Assembly (NCBI RefSeq): GCF_003991425.1
Contig: NZ_CP034346.1
Span: 2,145,501 to 2,209,500, forward strand
DNA: 64,000 nt
Source: Paenibacillus lutimineralis
GTDB taxonomy: Bacteria > Bacillota > Bacilli > Paenibacillales > Paenibacillaceae
Direction of reading: 5' to 3'
Position 1 is the stretch's first letter; each line of letters begins with the position of its first letter. The translations under genes were made by a program, and so were the position numbers. Positions 8,727 to 17,531 of this stretch are shown here, in pieces. Under the pieces are notes generated by a model, which saw only the letters and a program-made list of their open reading frames with translations, did not search any database and was not told the origin of the DNA.

Positions 8727-8765
8727 TTGACAAACTTGACAAATAATAATTTTGTAAAGTATATT
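8727..8765 (+). promoter_or_regulatory. Promoter/operator region between the ROK kinase and LacI genes
   Basis: Two overlapping TTGACA boxes (8727 and 8736) and TATATT at 8760-8765 (18-bp spacer from the second) make a plausible rightward promoter. The interval 8736-8758 is a near-palindrome (TTGACAAA ... TTTGTAAA) overlapping the -35, a candidate LacI-family operator. Confidence 0.5.
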
Positions 8766-8804
8766 TAGGTTTAGTTTATCATGTTTCGAAAGGAATGAAA
8801 ACAA

Positions 8805-9842
8805 TTGGCCAGAAAAAAGAAAATATCGATGCAGGATATTGCGGATAAGCTTAATATATCCAAAAATGCAGTATCGCTGGCCTTGATGAATAAAAAGGGA
8901 ATCAGCGAAGCAACGCGCTATAAAGTACTGCAGGCGGCTAAAGAGCTCGGATACGGTCAATTTGCAGCCGAAGAGGCAGGCAATAATATATTAGTGCTTG
9001 TTCCCGAGCGGATTATGAGCTATCAGGATAACGATCATTTTCAATTTTTCCACGATATGATCTGGGGATTGGAGAAGAGCATCCGCAGCAGGGGATATAA
9101 TGCGATCGTGGTCCCGATCGACGAAGAGATGGAGGCCGGACTGAAGTTACCTAGGCTGGTATCGGAATTTTCATATCGTGGCATTATTTTATTCGGGATC
9201 GTGGACAAGAGTTATGCATGTCTCGTATGGGAGATGGAGGTCCCCTTAGTTATGCTGGACTCCTATTACCGGGATCTACCTTGTCCAACGGTCACGTCGG
9301 CCAATATCGAGGGGGCATATGAAGCAACCTCTGTGCTGATTGGCGCAGGGCATCGTGAGATTGGCTTCATTGGTCCGACCAATCTGACGACGAGTCATGA
9401 AGAACGGTGGTTCGGTTATTGGAAAGCGATGCAGGATCATGGGCTGCCAGTGGATAACGGATATTGTCTGACAGGGTCTCAGGGGTATGATGAGACGAGG
9501 CGCGAAATCGCAGAATGGCTGGATGGGCTGGACCAGCTGCCTAGCGGCTTCTTCTGCGGTAATGATCGGATCGCTTATATATTGGCGGGACTTCTACGGG
9601 AGCGGGGAATCTCAGTCCCTGAGCAGATCTCTATTGTCGGGTATGATGATCTGCAATACCCGGCGATGCCGGAGCTACAGGTGACGACAGTTCATGTGGA
9701 GAAGGAGAAGATGTGTCAAGCAGCAGCAGAACTTCTCTTATCTGTTTCCGGACGCAATCGAGAGATGATGCGAGTCTTCGTCCCGTCTACCCTTGTAATC
9801 CGGGAATCCGTAAAAGAGGTTGTTCAAAAAGTCCACTTTTGA
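8805..9842 (+). CDS. LacI-family transcriptional regulator
   Basis: 345 residues, TTG start with AAAGGAA about 10 nt upstream. The HTH is at residues 6-25 (ISMQDIADKLNISKNAVSLAL), then a hinge helix and a periplasmic-binding-protein-like sensor domain ending DDLQYPAMPELQVTTV. It presumably controls the divergent ROK kinase-manA operon and itself. The last residues (VVQKVHF) and the TGA stop are encoded by the dispersed repeat that begins at 9815, so the native C-terminus has been replaced or trimmed. The effector is unknown. Confidence 0.85.
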   Translation: MARKKKISMQDIADKLNISKNAVSLALMNKKGISEATRYKVLQAAKELGYGQFAAEEAGNNILVLVPERIMSYQDNDHFQFFHDMIWGLEKSIRSRGYNAIVVPIDEEMEAGLKLPRLVSEFSYRGIILFGIVDKSYACLVWEMEVPLVMLDSYYRDLPCPTVTSANIEGAYEATSVLIGAGHREIGFIGPTNLTTSHEERWFGYWKAMQDHGLPVDNGYCLTGSQGYDETRREIAEWLDGLDQLPSGFFCGNDRIAYILAGLLRERGISVPEQISIVGYDDLQYPAMPELQVTTVHVEKEKMCQAAAELLLSVSGRNREMMRVFVPSTLVIRESVKEVVQKVHF

Positions 9843-9980
9843 TAAGAAAACCAATCAATGTAATTCAAGGACGTACGCTGCGCTCCTTAGTCTCTAGCTT
9901 CATCCAACTGAAGCGTTTTGAAAAACGCACATCGGAAGCATAGGCTTCGATGTTGAAAACCGATCTTTTTGAACACGCAC
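9815..9980 (+). repeat. Dispersed intergenic repeat, copy A
   Basis: Starts AGAGGTTGTTCAAAAAGTCC and ends CCGATCTTTTTGAACACGCA, so the termini are inverted (GTTCAAAAAG / CTTTTTGAAC). It shares internal blocks (TAGCTTCATCCAAC, TACGCTGCGCTCCT) with copies at 42.5, 56.9 and 59.9 kb. It overlaps the 3' end of the LacI gene by 28 bp. No ORF of its own. MITE-like in structure. Confidence 0.8.
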
Positions 9981-9998
9981 TAAAAGAATTGAAATAAA

Positions 9999-10037
9999 AA
10001 TAACCGTCAGGAAAATTCCTCCTGACGGTTATTTTTT
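9999..10037. terminator. Strong bidirectional terminator
   Basis: A 14-bp perfect stem AATAACCGTCAGGA/TCCTGACGGTTATT, with TTTTTT on the + side and a T-rich tract on the - side. It serves the LacI gene and the decayed transporter. Confidence 0.85.
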
Positions 10038-10099
10038 CGTTCTAAGATAAGAAATGATTAATGAATGTATAAATTTTCACAAAGATAGAGACATGGCTA

Positions 10100-10650
10100 C
10101 TATTTAATACCTTTCATATAGCTTTGAATCTTAGGAGTCAGAACCATAAGCTGCCGAGAAGGCTACAGGCGCCAGCTTCGTTGTCGCGGACAGACCCACC
10201 GGTGACAAGCACAATTCGCCGATAACGACGACGAAGTAGCTAAGCACGAGCCACAATGGGTTTACCAAAGAATTGGCTCCGCCAAGGTAAGCCGGCAGTA
10301 AGATGATTAAGAACGATAAACCAGCGAACAGCAATCCAAGCGAAAATTTCTGTGGAATCGTTGGCTGACGATGACCGAGTTTCATCCAGATCCACGCGCA
10401 TACTGGAGCTAATGTAATGACAAAGAGTGGATTCAGCGATTGGAACCAAGCAGGTGAGATATGAATACCTGCAAAATCCAGCTGTGTACGCTTGTCTGCA
10501 TAATTTGCGAGGATCGTTGCCCCTTGCTCTTGAATTGCCCAGAACATGATCGCAGCAATAAACAATGGAATATAAGCAATGAGCCGCGAGCGCTCAACGG
10601 CTGTTGTCTTCGGACTACGATATGTCCGTGATCGGGTGAGCCTATTCTCC
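10100..10650 (-). pseudogene. Remnant of a POT/PTR-family peptide transporter
   Basis: Reading leftward, the frame gives SPKTTAVERSRLIAYIPLF, then FWAIQEQGATILANYAD and GELCLSPVGLSATTKLAPVAF, unmistakable C-terminal half of a DtpT-like proton-dependent oligopeptide MFS carrier. After APVAFSA the frame runs into a stop, and a shifted frame reads LTPKIQSYMKGIK-stop, the expected extreme C-terminus. The last transmembrane helices between these pieces are missing. The N-terminal ~300 residues are also gone (homology ends near 10650). Two deletions therefore inactivated it. Its original start codon is not in the window. Confidence 0.85.
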
Positions 10651-10678
10651 TTTTTTATGAAAAAAGGGGATAAGGAAA

Positions 10679-10717
10679 AGGGTGCCCTTAGTCAATTCTA
10701 TGACTTAAGGACACCCT
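10679..10717 (-). terminator. Terminator of sodA
   Basis: A long stem (AGGGTG / CACCCT with CCTTA/TAAGG and GTCA/TGAC inside), 33 bp beyond the sodA stop and followed on the minus strand by a pyrimidine-rich TTTTCC tract. Confidence 0.75.
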
Positions 10718-10750
10718 ATTATTGAATCTATATTATGGTGAAAGGATATA

Positions 10751-11365
10751 TTATTTGTTCAAAGCAGCTTCGTAACGTTTCTCAACTTCTGCCCAGTTGA
10801 TGACGTTGAAGAAAGCGGCGATGTAATCTGGACGTTTGTTCTGATATTTCAAATAGTAAGCATGCTCCCACACGTCAAGGCCAAGAATTGGAGTCTTGCC
10901 TTCCATGATTGGGGAGTCTTGGTTAGGCAAGCTGTATACGGACAATTTGCCGTTATCTACAGCAAGGAAAGCCCAGCCACTACCGAAACGAGTTGTAGCT
11001 GCTTTGGAGAAGTCTTCCTTGAATTTGTCGAAGCCGCCCAATTCGTTGTTGATTGCGTCAGCAAGCTTACCAGAAGGTTGGCCGCCGCCGTTAGGACCGA
11101 TTACTTCCCAGAACAGGGAGTGGTTAGCATGGCCGCCGCCGTTGTTACGAACTGCAGTACGGATGCTTTCAGGTACACTGTCCAGATCCGCGATCAATTC
11201 TTCAACGGATTTGGATTGAAGCTCAGGAGCAGATTCCAGAGCAGCGTTCAGGTTAGTTACATACGTATTATGGTGACGATCATGGTGAATCATCATAGTC
11301 TGTTCATCGATATTAGGCTCGAGTGCATTGTTTGCATAAGGAAGTGCAGGTAATTGATGTGCCAT
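10751..11365 (-). CDS. sodA: Superoxide dismutase, Mn/Fe family (probably Mn)
   Basis: 204 residues, full length. It dismutates superoxide in the cytoplasm. Metal ligands: His in MMIHHDRHH, His in NHSLFWEV, and Asp and His in LDVWEHAYY. The [11 protein letters not shown] motif and the late Gln/Gly pattern suggest manganese, but Mn versus Fe is not certain. A GAGAGGATG site precedes the ATG. Single gene with its own promoter (11423-11451) and terminator. Confidence 0.95.
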   Translation of the reverse strand: MAHQLPALPYANNALEPNIDEQTMMIHHDRHHNTYVTNLNAALESAPELQSKSVEELIADLDSVPESIRTAVRNNGGGHANHSLFWEVIGPNGGGQPSGKLADAINNELGGFDKFKEDFSKAATTRFGSGWAFLAVDNGKLSVYSLPNQDSPIMEGKTPILGLDVWEHAYYLKYQNKRPDYIAAFFNVINWAEVEKRYEAALNK

Positions 11366-11422
11366 GGGTAAATCATCCTCTCTAGTTATTATGTAGCATC
11401 ATTGTCATTTCCGACAGTTATT

Positions 11423-11451
11423 ATTATATAGCTACTCAGACACTTAGTCAA
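11423..11451 (-). promoter_or_regulatory. Sigma-A promoter of sodA
   Basis: Reading leftward, TTGACT (11451-11446), a 17-bp spacer, TATAAT (11428-11423), about 58 bp upstream of the start codon. Confidence 0.8.
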
Positions 11452-11605
11452 CATATATGTATGGTAAGTATATTAATTCATCGTCTTCCATTGACAAAGA
11501 GGGATTCGTTCATCATAATGATTGGTCGAATAGCATTTTAACCGTAGTCGTTCATCTATGTATTATGCTCGATCAAGGTAATCTTATAAGCAGGGGTGAG
11601 AAAAA

Positions 11606-11860
11606 GTGGGAATGGGCATCGTTGTCGTAGAGGTATGCAGCAATAATCTGCTCAGTATGCTTGATTTGGAGCAGTTGGAGGAAGAGTATCCGGAGATCGC
11701 CGTTATGCGGACGGATTGCCTAAATTTCTGCGGAATGTGCCGGGCGAGACCTTATGCGATGGTAAATGGGAACAAGGTGTTTGCCAAGACATCGGAGGAA
11801 TGCCTCCTGCTGATCAAACAAGCGATAGAGGCGGAACTTAAAGAGTTCTATGAAATATAA
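11606..11860 (+). CDS. YuzB-like DUF1450 protein
   Basis: 84 residues. DUF1450 motif: VEVCSNNL near the start and DCLNFCGMCRARPYAMVNG in the middle, giving a Cys cluster (C-x3-C-x2-C) that may bind an iron-sulphur cluster or act in redox. Function unknown. GTG start at 11606 with GGGGTGAG upstream; ATG at 11612 is an alternative. It is followed by a good terminator. Confidence 0.78.
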   Translation: MGMGIVVVEVCSNNLLSMLDLEQLEEEYPEIAVMRTDCLNFCGMCRARPYAMVNGNKVFAKTSEECLLLIKQAIEAELKEFYEI

Positions 11861-11900
11861 GCTTGTGAATGACAAGGATAAAACACTTGCATAGATAGAT

Positions 11901-11942
11901 AAAAAGACTCCGAAAGGCATTTTGCTTTCGAAGTCTTTTTTG
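11901..11942. terminator. Terminator between the YuzB-like gene and the SufR-like gene
   Basis: AAAAGACT-CGAAAG / CTTTCG-AGTCTTTT stem followed by T-run. The A-rich other side makes it bidirectional. Confidence 0.85.
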
Positions 11943-11960
11943 TATAACAACTTATAGACA

Positions 11961-12590
11961 TTATTGTTTATGGATTACGTAGACACAGCGTTTGCCCTGT
12001 TGCACCAGGCATTCCGTTCTTTCGACCTTCGTATCTAGCAGAGTCTCGAACAGCTTCAGTTCACAGTCGCAGGCATGATTGTACTGATCGGCGATTTTTG
12101 AGATTGGACAATTATGTTCTTTTAATACGAAGCTGCCGTCCTCTTGAGCCGTGCATTCCGTCATATATCCGTTCTCGTTCTGAATTTCGGCCAAGCGTCG
12201 GACCTTCTCGTTGAAATCCTTCCCTTGCATTTCGGATTCATATCTGCCGGTCAGCTTCTCCTTACGGCGTTCGAATAGCTGATTAACCATGTCCTCGCCA
12301 GTCTCTTCAGCCAGGGCATTCAGCAGATCGAGCGTCAGGTTATGGTAGCTCTTGGGGAACATGCCTTCCGCTGTATCCGTCAGGCCGTAGACCGCGGTCG
12401 GGCGGCCCAGAGTCTGACGGATCATCTTCGATTCAATTAACCCGTCGCGTTCCATAGAGCTAAGATGTCTCCGAACGGCCATTTCCGTAATTTGCAGCTC
12501 ATTGGTAACTTCCTTGGCGCTGAGGGGACCAGCTGTTTTCATCATATGCAGAATCCGCTCTCGGGTGGATAAAGGTTGTATCTGATTCAT
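11961..12590 (-). CDS. SufR/DeoR-like winged-helix regulator with an Fe-S cysteine set
   Basis: 209 residues. N-terminal winged HTH (residues 8-60, TRERILHMMKTAGPLSAKEV...MAVRRHLSSMERDG). The C-terminal half carries Cys146, 161, 174, 176, 194 and 202 in the pattern NCPI...ACDCEL...ECL...RC, typical of SufR-type regulators that sense iron-sulphur or redox state. Targets are unknown; no suf operon is in the window. It lies 33 bp downstream of trhO on the same strand and may be co-transcribed. A GGAGGG site precedes the ATG. Confidence 0.75.
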   Translation of the reverse strand: MNQIQPLSTRERILHMMKTAGPLSAKEVTNELQITEMAVRRHLSSMERDGLIESKMIRQTLGRPTAVYGLTDTAEGMFPKSYHNLTLDLLNALAEETGEDMVNQLFERRKEKLTGRYESEMQGKDFNEKVRRLAEIQNENGYMTECTAQEDGSFVLKEHNCPISKIADQYNHACDCELKLFETLLDTKVERTECLVQQGKRCVYVIHKQ

Positions 12591-12623
12591 AACAGACCCT
12601 CCCTTGGGTGAGTAGTCGCCTTG

Positions 12624-13511
12624 TTATAGAACTTCCACGGCATCCTTGCAGGCATCAGAACAGAAACCGTGATGTATTTCTTCACAATCCTCACAGCAAA
12701 TATGTTGTAAGTTACATACCGGACAGTTTATATAACGATCATGAGTGGTTCTGCAGTGGTGGCATTTGCCGATGACAATATCCTCATCAGTCTGGTTGAT
12801 TGGAACGGAGATTCGTTCGTCAAACACATAGCATTTGCCATCCCATAACCGGCCCTGAACCTCGGGGTCCTTGCCATATGTGACGATGCCGCCTTCCAGT
12901 TGGGAGACGTCCTTGAAGCCTTCATTCAGCAGAAAGCCCGTCAGCTTCTCGCAGCGTATTCCACCAGTACAATAGGTAAGAATGGTCTTGTCCTTATAGT
13001 CGCTCAGATTGTCTCGAATCCATTCGGGGAACTCGCGGAAGGAACCGACCTCGGGACGGATCGCGCCACGGAAGTGTCCGATGTCATATTCGTAATCGTT
13101 ACGTCCATCAATGACCACGACATCATCGCTCTGCAGCTTCTCGTAGAACTCGGCAGGGGACAGGCGCTTGCCGCTCAGTTTATTAGGATCAAGCTCATTC
13201 TCATAGCGGAAGGTGACCAGTTCCTTCTTGTGCCGAACGAACATCTTCTTGAAAGCATGCTGGTCGGTTTCGTCGATCTTGAAGAAGGTGTCCTCAAACC
13301 CAGGGATTGCGCGGAGATCATTCATATATTTCTCTGTCTGCTCCACTGTGCCAGATACAGTCCCGTTAATACCCTCGCTCGCGATCAGAATACGCCCCTT
13401 CAGCCCAAGCTCTTTGCAATATTGCAGATGCTCTGTCGTAAAAATTTCAGGCGAATCGATCGTTGTGAATTTATAATATAGTAAGATGCGGTAGTTCGTT
13501 GTTTGACTCAT
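12624..13511 (-). CDS. trhO: tRNA uridine(34) hydroxylase, rhodanese-like (YceA/YbfQ family)
   Basis: 295 residues. Order: N-terminal acylphosphatase-like domain ([17 protein letters not shown]), rhodanese domain with active-site loop [10 protein letters not shown], and a C-terminal Cys-rich zinc-binding tail ([27 protein letters not shown]). It forms 5-hydroxyuridine at the tRNA wobble position. The start [10 protein letters not shown] at 13511 has AGGTGATG 8 nt upstream, better than the two ATGs a few codons earlier. Probably in an operon with the SufR-like gene. Confidence 0.88.
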   Translation of the reverse strand: MSQTTNYRILLYYKFTTIDSPEIFTTEHLQYCKELGLKGRILIASEGINGTVSGTVEQTEKYMNDLRAIPGFEDTFFKIDETDQHAFKKMFVRHKKELVTFRYENELDPNKLSGKRLSPAEFYEKLQSDDVVVIDGRNDYEYDIGHFRGAIRPEVGSFREFPEWIRDNLSDYKDKTILTYCTGGIRCEKLTGFLLNEGFKDVSQLEGGIVTYGKDPEVQGRLWDGKCYVFDERISVPINQTDEDIVIGKCHHCRTTHDRYINCPVCNLQHICCEDCEEIHHGFCSDACKDAVEVL

Positions 13512-13644
13512 ATATTTCATCACCTATTTAAGATTTTAGATTATAATTAAGATTCTACTGCATTGTAGAGAATTTTGCCGACTTAGTCAATATTAAAGTA
13601 TAGTAAGTATGTTAAGAGGTTTTTGATGTGGAGGAGGAATATGG

Positions 13645-14346
13645 ATGAACAGAAACGTTGGCTTCGTATATGCACATCCGGATGATGAAACTTTTGGCTG
13701 TTCCTTTCTGATCCGGCAAATTGCCGATGAGGGGGGGAATCCCGTGCTGCTCACGGCTACTCCTGGTAATGCGGGCAAGACAGGACGTCTTGGACCGATG
13801 ACTCAGGAGGAGCTGGCGGCGAAGCGTAGAATCGAGCTGCAGCAGGCTGCAGATATTCTTGGCATTACCGAAGTCGTTCATCTGGAGTTGGGGGACGGAA
13901 AATTGAAGGAAGTGGACCAGGATGTTCTAGCTGCCCATGTGGCAGACTTCCTGCGTAAGCATCAAATCGAGATAGTCATTACTTTCCCTGAGGATGGAAT
14001 GTCAGGACATGCTGACCATATCGCGATACATCATGCGGTAAATAAAGTTGTGTTTGCTGGTCAAGTCCCTTCTGTACAGAAGTTGTATTATAACTGTCTG
14101 CCCTCGAAGCATGATGCAAACGGTACAGCGAGTGTGCTAAGTGTGGGTGCGAATGGGAACTGGCAAATGAAGCGCGATGCGCTGGCGGCACATGAATCGC
14201 AAATCTGGTCGATTGAAAGAGTATTTGGGGATTTGCAACAAGTGGGGCCAGAGTCTTTTGGCGCGGAATACTTCCAGCTCGTCTGGGAACGGGGAGTACA
14301 TCATCCGCATAAGCAAGAACAATCGATCTTTGATGATTTAGCATAA
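13645..14346 (+). CDS. bshB2: PIG-L deacetylase, bacillithiol biosynthesis BshB2 type
   Basis: 233 residues. Zinc motif AHPDDE at residues 10-15 with the later HADHIAIHHA His pair. LmbE/PIG-L fold. Members of this branch deacetylate GlcNAc-malate in bacillithiol synthesis, or act as paralogous bacillithiol-conjugate hydrolases. The bacillithiol-linked ytxJ at 53.3 kb shows the host makes this thiol. GGAGGAGG precedes the ATG. Monocistronic with its own terminator. Confidence 0.82.
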   Translation: MNRNVGFVYAHPDDETFGCSFLIRQIADEGGNPVLLTATPGNAGKTGRLGPMTQEELAAKRRIELQQAADILGITEVVHLELGDGKLKEVDQDVLAAHVADFLRKHQIEIVITFPEDGMSGHADHIAIHHAVNKVVFAGQVPSVQKLYYNCLPSKHDANGTASVLSVGANGNWQMKRDALAAHESQIWSIERVFGDLQQVGPESFGAEYFQLVWERGVHHPHKQEQSIFDDLA

Positions 14347-14356
14347 GTGCCATGAC

Positions 14357-14390
14357 AAAGGCCAGCCTCCTGATTAGGAGGCTGGCCTTT
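14357..14390. terminator. Terminator between bshB2 and the DoxX gene
   Basis: A perfect 14-bp stem AAAGGCCAGCCTCC/GGAGGCTGGCCTTT with a 6-nt loop between convergent genes. Confidence 0.75.
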
Positions 14391-14412
14391 GTGCTGTATG
14401 CTAGAGGATCGA

Positions 14413-14955
14413 TTAATGGGCCAAATGTTTTACTTTCATCTTGTTGCTTGGAGCCTCATTGATTGTCTTGTCCTGATCCTTCTTGTGGAACAAGCCGCGC
14501 AAGTAAGGCATAAGGTAGTAGTCGAGTCCGATTTTGCCTGCATTAGCGGCAGCTACGACAACCAGTACTTCAAGCAGGAGCATTTGTGCGTTGGTGCTTA
14601 CGGTTCCCGAGAAGAGGAAGGCTGCGTTCATGACGAGTCCCATCAGGGCTGCGAAGGTTGTGAATGTACCGAGAATAAGTCCGAGACCAACTAGGAATTC
14701 GCCTAAAGGAATGACGATGTTGAAGGCGTTAACTCCTGGAAGAGCTACATGCTGCAGGAAGGTTGCCCACCAAGCTTGAACGGCGGGGTGGTCACCTGTG
14801 CTGTTCGCGATCGCCCCATTCAGGAAGCCAGCTGCATCGAAGCCGCCTGTAAGTTTATGATACCCGGCTGTAATCCATTGATAGCCGAGATAAATACGAA
14901 TTACGGTTAATAACCACATTGCCACTTTGTTTGTTCTCAAGAAATTGTTAAACAT
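14413..14955 (-). CDS. DoxX-family membrane protein
   Basis: 180 residues with four predicted membrane helices (about 13-32, 73-92, 98-116, 124-142). DoxX signature RIYLGYQWITAGYHKL in helix 1 and PLGEFLVGLGLILG in the middle. DoxX proteins belong to thiosulphate:quinone oxidoreductase or to superoxide-detoxifying complexes; the role here is inferred only. AAGGAG 8 nt before ATG at 14955 decides the start. Two CRP/FNR-type palindromes overlap its promoter, pointing to oxygen- or redox-dependent control. Confidence 0.8.
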   Translation of the reverse strand: MFNNFLRTNKVAMWLLTVIRIYLGYQWITAGYHKLTGGFDAAGFLNGAIANSTGDHPAVQAWWATFLQHVALPGVNAFNIVIPLGEFLVGLGLILGTFTTFAALMGLVMNAAFLFSGTVSTNAQMLLLEVLVVVAAANAGKIGLDYYLMPYLRGLFHKKDQDKTINEAPSNKMKVKHLAH

Positions 14956-15012
14956 AAGAACCACTCCTTATTTGTATGTGTCATTGTTTGGATGATCATC
15001 TTTGATGACTTT

Positions 15013-15055
15013 ATTATAAGTGATATTTTTCACAATACATGTGATTTAAATCACA
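15013..15055 (-). promoter_or_regulatory. DoxX promoter with two CRP/FNR-type boxes
   Basis: Leftward -10 TATAAT at 15018-15013. A perfect 16-bp palindrome TGTGATTTAAATCACA lies at 15040-15055, centred about 41.5 bp upstream of the predicted start site: the class II activator position. A second box GTGA-N6-TCAC at 15020-15033 lies exactly two helical turns closer, between -10 and -35. TGTGA-N6-TCACA is the consensus of Bacillus Fnr and CRP-like factors. Confidence 0.7.
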
Positions 15056-15108
15056 AATAATAAAATTTGAATAAATACATTTTAAAGTATTGTTTTAGGG
15101 TATTACAA

Positions 15109-15139
15109 AAGCCCGATGCTTGTGTTCGTCATCGGGCTT
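15109..15139 (-). terminator. Terminator of the polysaccharide deacetylase gene
   Basis: AAGCCCGATG/CATCGGGCTT stem; on the minus strand the stem is followed by TTTTG. It lies 68 bp beyond the stop codon. Confidence 0.75.
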
Positions 15140-15206
15140 GCTTAGAAATTAACAAGCGAACTATCTGGCCGCTACATCTGTGCGGACGACGCCGACATCG
15201 GAAGCG

Positions 15207-15965
15207 TTAATGGTTCACTTCGATATGCTGTTTAGGGGAAACTTTATGGGTGAGCAGCTCAGAGACAGTAACGAAGGAGAAGCCTCTCTTTTTCAACTCA
15301 GGTAAAATAGTCTCCAGCGCCTCAGGAGTCTGAGAACTGCGGTAGACAAAATCATGCATAAGCACAATATCTCCATTGCGGGCGTTATTTAGCACCTTGC
15401 GCACAATCTTGTTCACGCCGGGCGAGGACCAATCCCTCGTATCCTGATGCCAGGACCATAGAATTAATTGCATATTGTTCTGCTTTGCCAAGTTAATAAT
15501 GTTTTCGTTGTAGACACCACCAGGAGGGCGGAATAACACAGCTTTATGTCCGGTCGTTTGATAAATAACTTGCTGGGTCTGGTCCATTTCATTTTTAATG
15601 GTATTAACTGACAAAGTTTCAAAGGCTGGATGGCGGAACGAGTGATTGCCGATTTCATGGCCAGCGGCCAACTCTTTCTTGACGAGTTCAGGGTAACGTT
15701 TGACACGTTCGCCAACGACGAAGAAGGTCGCCTTTGCATCATATTTCTCCAGCAGCTCGAGAATTTTCGGCGTTAGCTTCGCATCTGGGCCGTCGTCGAA
15801 AGTCAGTGCAATAAACTTGTCTTGGGTAGGGACCTCCCATACGATGTCACCTCGGGACTCATAGTAAGCTCTGTCTTTGGGCACAGAGCGGGCTTCTGCT
15901 GAACCGGGAAGGTGGACTAATGCCGCGGACAAGATGAGCAGCAAGAGCAGTTTGGGCTTAAGCAT
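15207..15965 (-). CDS. Polysaccharide deacetylase (NodB-type), secreted
   Basis: 252 residues. A signal peptide or N-terminal anchor (LLLLLILSAALVHLPGSAEA) precedes a NodB domain with TFDDGPD (catalytic base and metal Asp), HEIGNHSFRHP (two metal His) and RPPGG. It removes acetyl groups from peptidoglycan or chitin-like sugars outside the cell, similar to PdaA/PdaB and spore-cortex enzymes. The start at 15965 has GAGGGAGG upstream; the open frame further up has none. Single gene. Confidence 0.87.
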   Translation of the reverse strand: MLKPKLLLLLILSAALVHLPGSAEARSVPKDRAYYESRGDIVWEVPTQDKFIALTFDDGPDAKLTPKILELLEKYDAKATFFVVGERVKRYPELVKKELAAGHEIGNHSFRHPAFETLSVNTIKNEMDQTQQVIYQTTGHKAVLFRPPGGVYNENIINLAKQNNMQLILWSWHQDTRDWSSPGVNKIVRKVLNNARNGDIVLMHDFVYRSSQTPEALETILPELKKRGFSFVTVSELLTHKVSPKQHIEVNH

Positions 15966-16097
15966 GATCGTAAAGTTCCTCCCTCTATATTTTTCACAGA
16001 TCTTATCGTACAGAACCAAGTGTGACATTCAATTATTGTGGATAATTTCATGAAAAAATATCCCTAATCTGAGCGAGGTCCGCTAAAAGGAGGATTC

Positions 16098-16751
16098 ATG
16101 ATGAGTTATACCTCTCCAAATTGGAGTCGGTCTGTGCTGTTAACGATCGATACGCAAAATGATTTTACGTTGCCAGAAGCAGTGGCAATGGTTCCAGGAA
16201 CCTTTGAAGTGTTGCCAAAAATGGAGCAGATGCTTGCCGTTTACCGGGCGCTGACCATGCCGATTATACATGTCGTCCGTCTGTATCAAGAGGATGGGTC
16301 CAATGTAGATCTATGCCGGAGAGAGTCGATTGAGAAGGGACTGCAAGTCGTTGCCCCGGAGACAGAGGGAGCGGAGTTGGTCCATTCGATTCGCCCGCTC
16401 AATTATAGCGGGCTGGATTCCAGACGACTGCTTCATGGAGAGTTTCAGGCGGTTGGTGACCAGGAATGGATCCTGTACAAGCCGCGTTGGGGCGCCTTTT
16501 ATAACACTTCACTTGAGCATTTTCTCAGGGAGCGAGGGATCGACACGATTCTTTTTGCAGGCTGTAATTTCCCCAATTGTCCGAGAACCTCCATGTATGA
16601 AGCTAGTGAACGAGATTTCCGTGTTGTTATGGTAAGTGACGCGATGTCCCAGGTGTATGAGCAGGGAATGAAGGAGATGAGGAATATCGGCGTACATGTA
16701 TGCAGCTTGGCCGAAGCAATAGTTGAAGTGGAACAGGCAGTAGGGAGATAA
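16098..16751 (+). CDS. Isochorismatase-family cysteine hydrolase
   Basis: 217 residues. Catalytic triad visible: Asp18 in LTIDTQNDF, Lys in YKPRWGAF, and Cys in FAGCNFPNCPRT. The family hydrolyses amide or vinyl-ether bonds (nicotinamidase, ureidoacrylate, N-carbamoyl substrates); the substrate cannot be named. AAAAGGAGG just before two adjacent ATGs. It converges with the glycosylase gene. Confidence 0.85.
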   Translation: MMSYTSPNWSRSVLLTIDTQNDFTLPEAVAMVPGTFEVLPKMEQMLAVYRALTMPIIHVVRLYQEDGSNVDLCRRESIEKGLQVVAPETEGAELVHSIRPLNYSGLDSRRLLHGEFQAVGDQEWILYKPRWGAFYNTSLEHFLRERGIDTILFAGCNFPNCPRTSMYEASERDFRVVMVSDAMSQVYEQGMKEMRNIGVHVCSLAEAIVEVEQAVGR

Positions 16752-16774
16752 GCACATAAGGATAATTGGGATCT

Positions 16775-16816
16775 AAAAAACACACCGTATCAAGAATCTT
16801 ATGATGATACGGTGTG
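16775..16816 (-). terminator. Terminator of the glycosylase gene
   Basis: CACACCGTATCA/TGATACGGTGTG 12-bp stem; the minus-strand product ends in TTTTTT. It begins 7 bp after the stop at 16823. Confidence 0.88.
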
Positions 16817-16822
16817 CCAAAA

Positions 16823-17497
16823 TTAGAGTCGATCCGATTGGCTGACTCGTTCTTCCAGCGTCTCACCCGAATCCACATGACCTGTATTGATCGCTTCCCA
16901 CAGATAGATCGAGGCGATGGAGCCATAAGGCTCCCACATATGTGCAACCTGCTGCAGGTATTTGCGGTCTGACCGTTCTTCCATATTATGCAGCCATCGG
17001 GCGGCACGCTGCAGCCCGGCATCTCCAATAGAGATAACATTCTCACGCCCGAGGCCGAAGATCAGGAACATTTCCGCCGTCCATTTGCCAATCCCTTTGA
17101 TCGAGACGAGCTTGGCTGTGGCATCTTCATCATTTAGCTCCTGAAGTCGCTCCAGGTCGACATCTCCGGATAGTACCTTATCGCATAGATCACGGATATA
17201 TGTGACTTTGGCGGTAGAGAGTCCGGCGGCACGAAGATCCTCAGCGCTCTGCGCTGAGAGGGCGGCCGGGGATAATTCCCCGGCCAATTCGATTACCCGG
17301 CCGCGGATTGATGCGGCCGCTTTGACGGAAATCTGCTGACTGATGATCGATCGTGCTATAGAAGCAAAATGCGGTTCCTGAGTGTTGGTTCTTACCTCGC
17401 CAATTAGTGAAATTAACGTCCCCATGCGGGGATCGGCAGCAGACAGTGAGTTGACCCGCGGGTCATCAGCATGTAAATGGAATGCAATTGAGCTCAT
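16823..17497 (-). CDS. DNA-3-methyladenine glycosylase, AlkA-like HhH-GPD
   Basis: 224 residues. The helix-hairpin-helix (LVSIKGIGKWTAEMFLIFGL) and the catalytic Asp in SIGDAGLQRA define the HhH-GPD superfamily, AlkA branch, without the N-terminal AlkA domain (short form). It excises alkylated purines in base-excision repair. Located 34 bp downstream of the ABC-F gene on the same strand, so the two may share a transcript. Confidence 0.87.
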   Translation of the reverse strand: MSSIAFHLHADDPRVNSLSAADPRMGTLISLIGEVRTNTQEPHFASIARSIISQQISVKAAASIRGRVIELAGELSPAALSAQSAEDLRAAGLSTAKVTYIRDLCDKVLSGDVDLERLQELNDEDATAKLVSIKGIGKWTAEMFLIFGLGRENVISIGDAGLQRAARWLHNMEERSDRKYLQQVAHMWEPYGSIASIYLWEAINTGHVDSGETLEERVSQSDRL

Positions 17498-17531
17498 TCG
17501 TATAACACCCTCTCAATGTTATTGATCTGAT

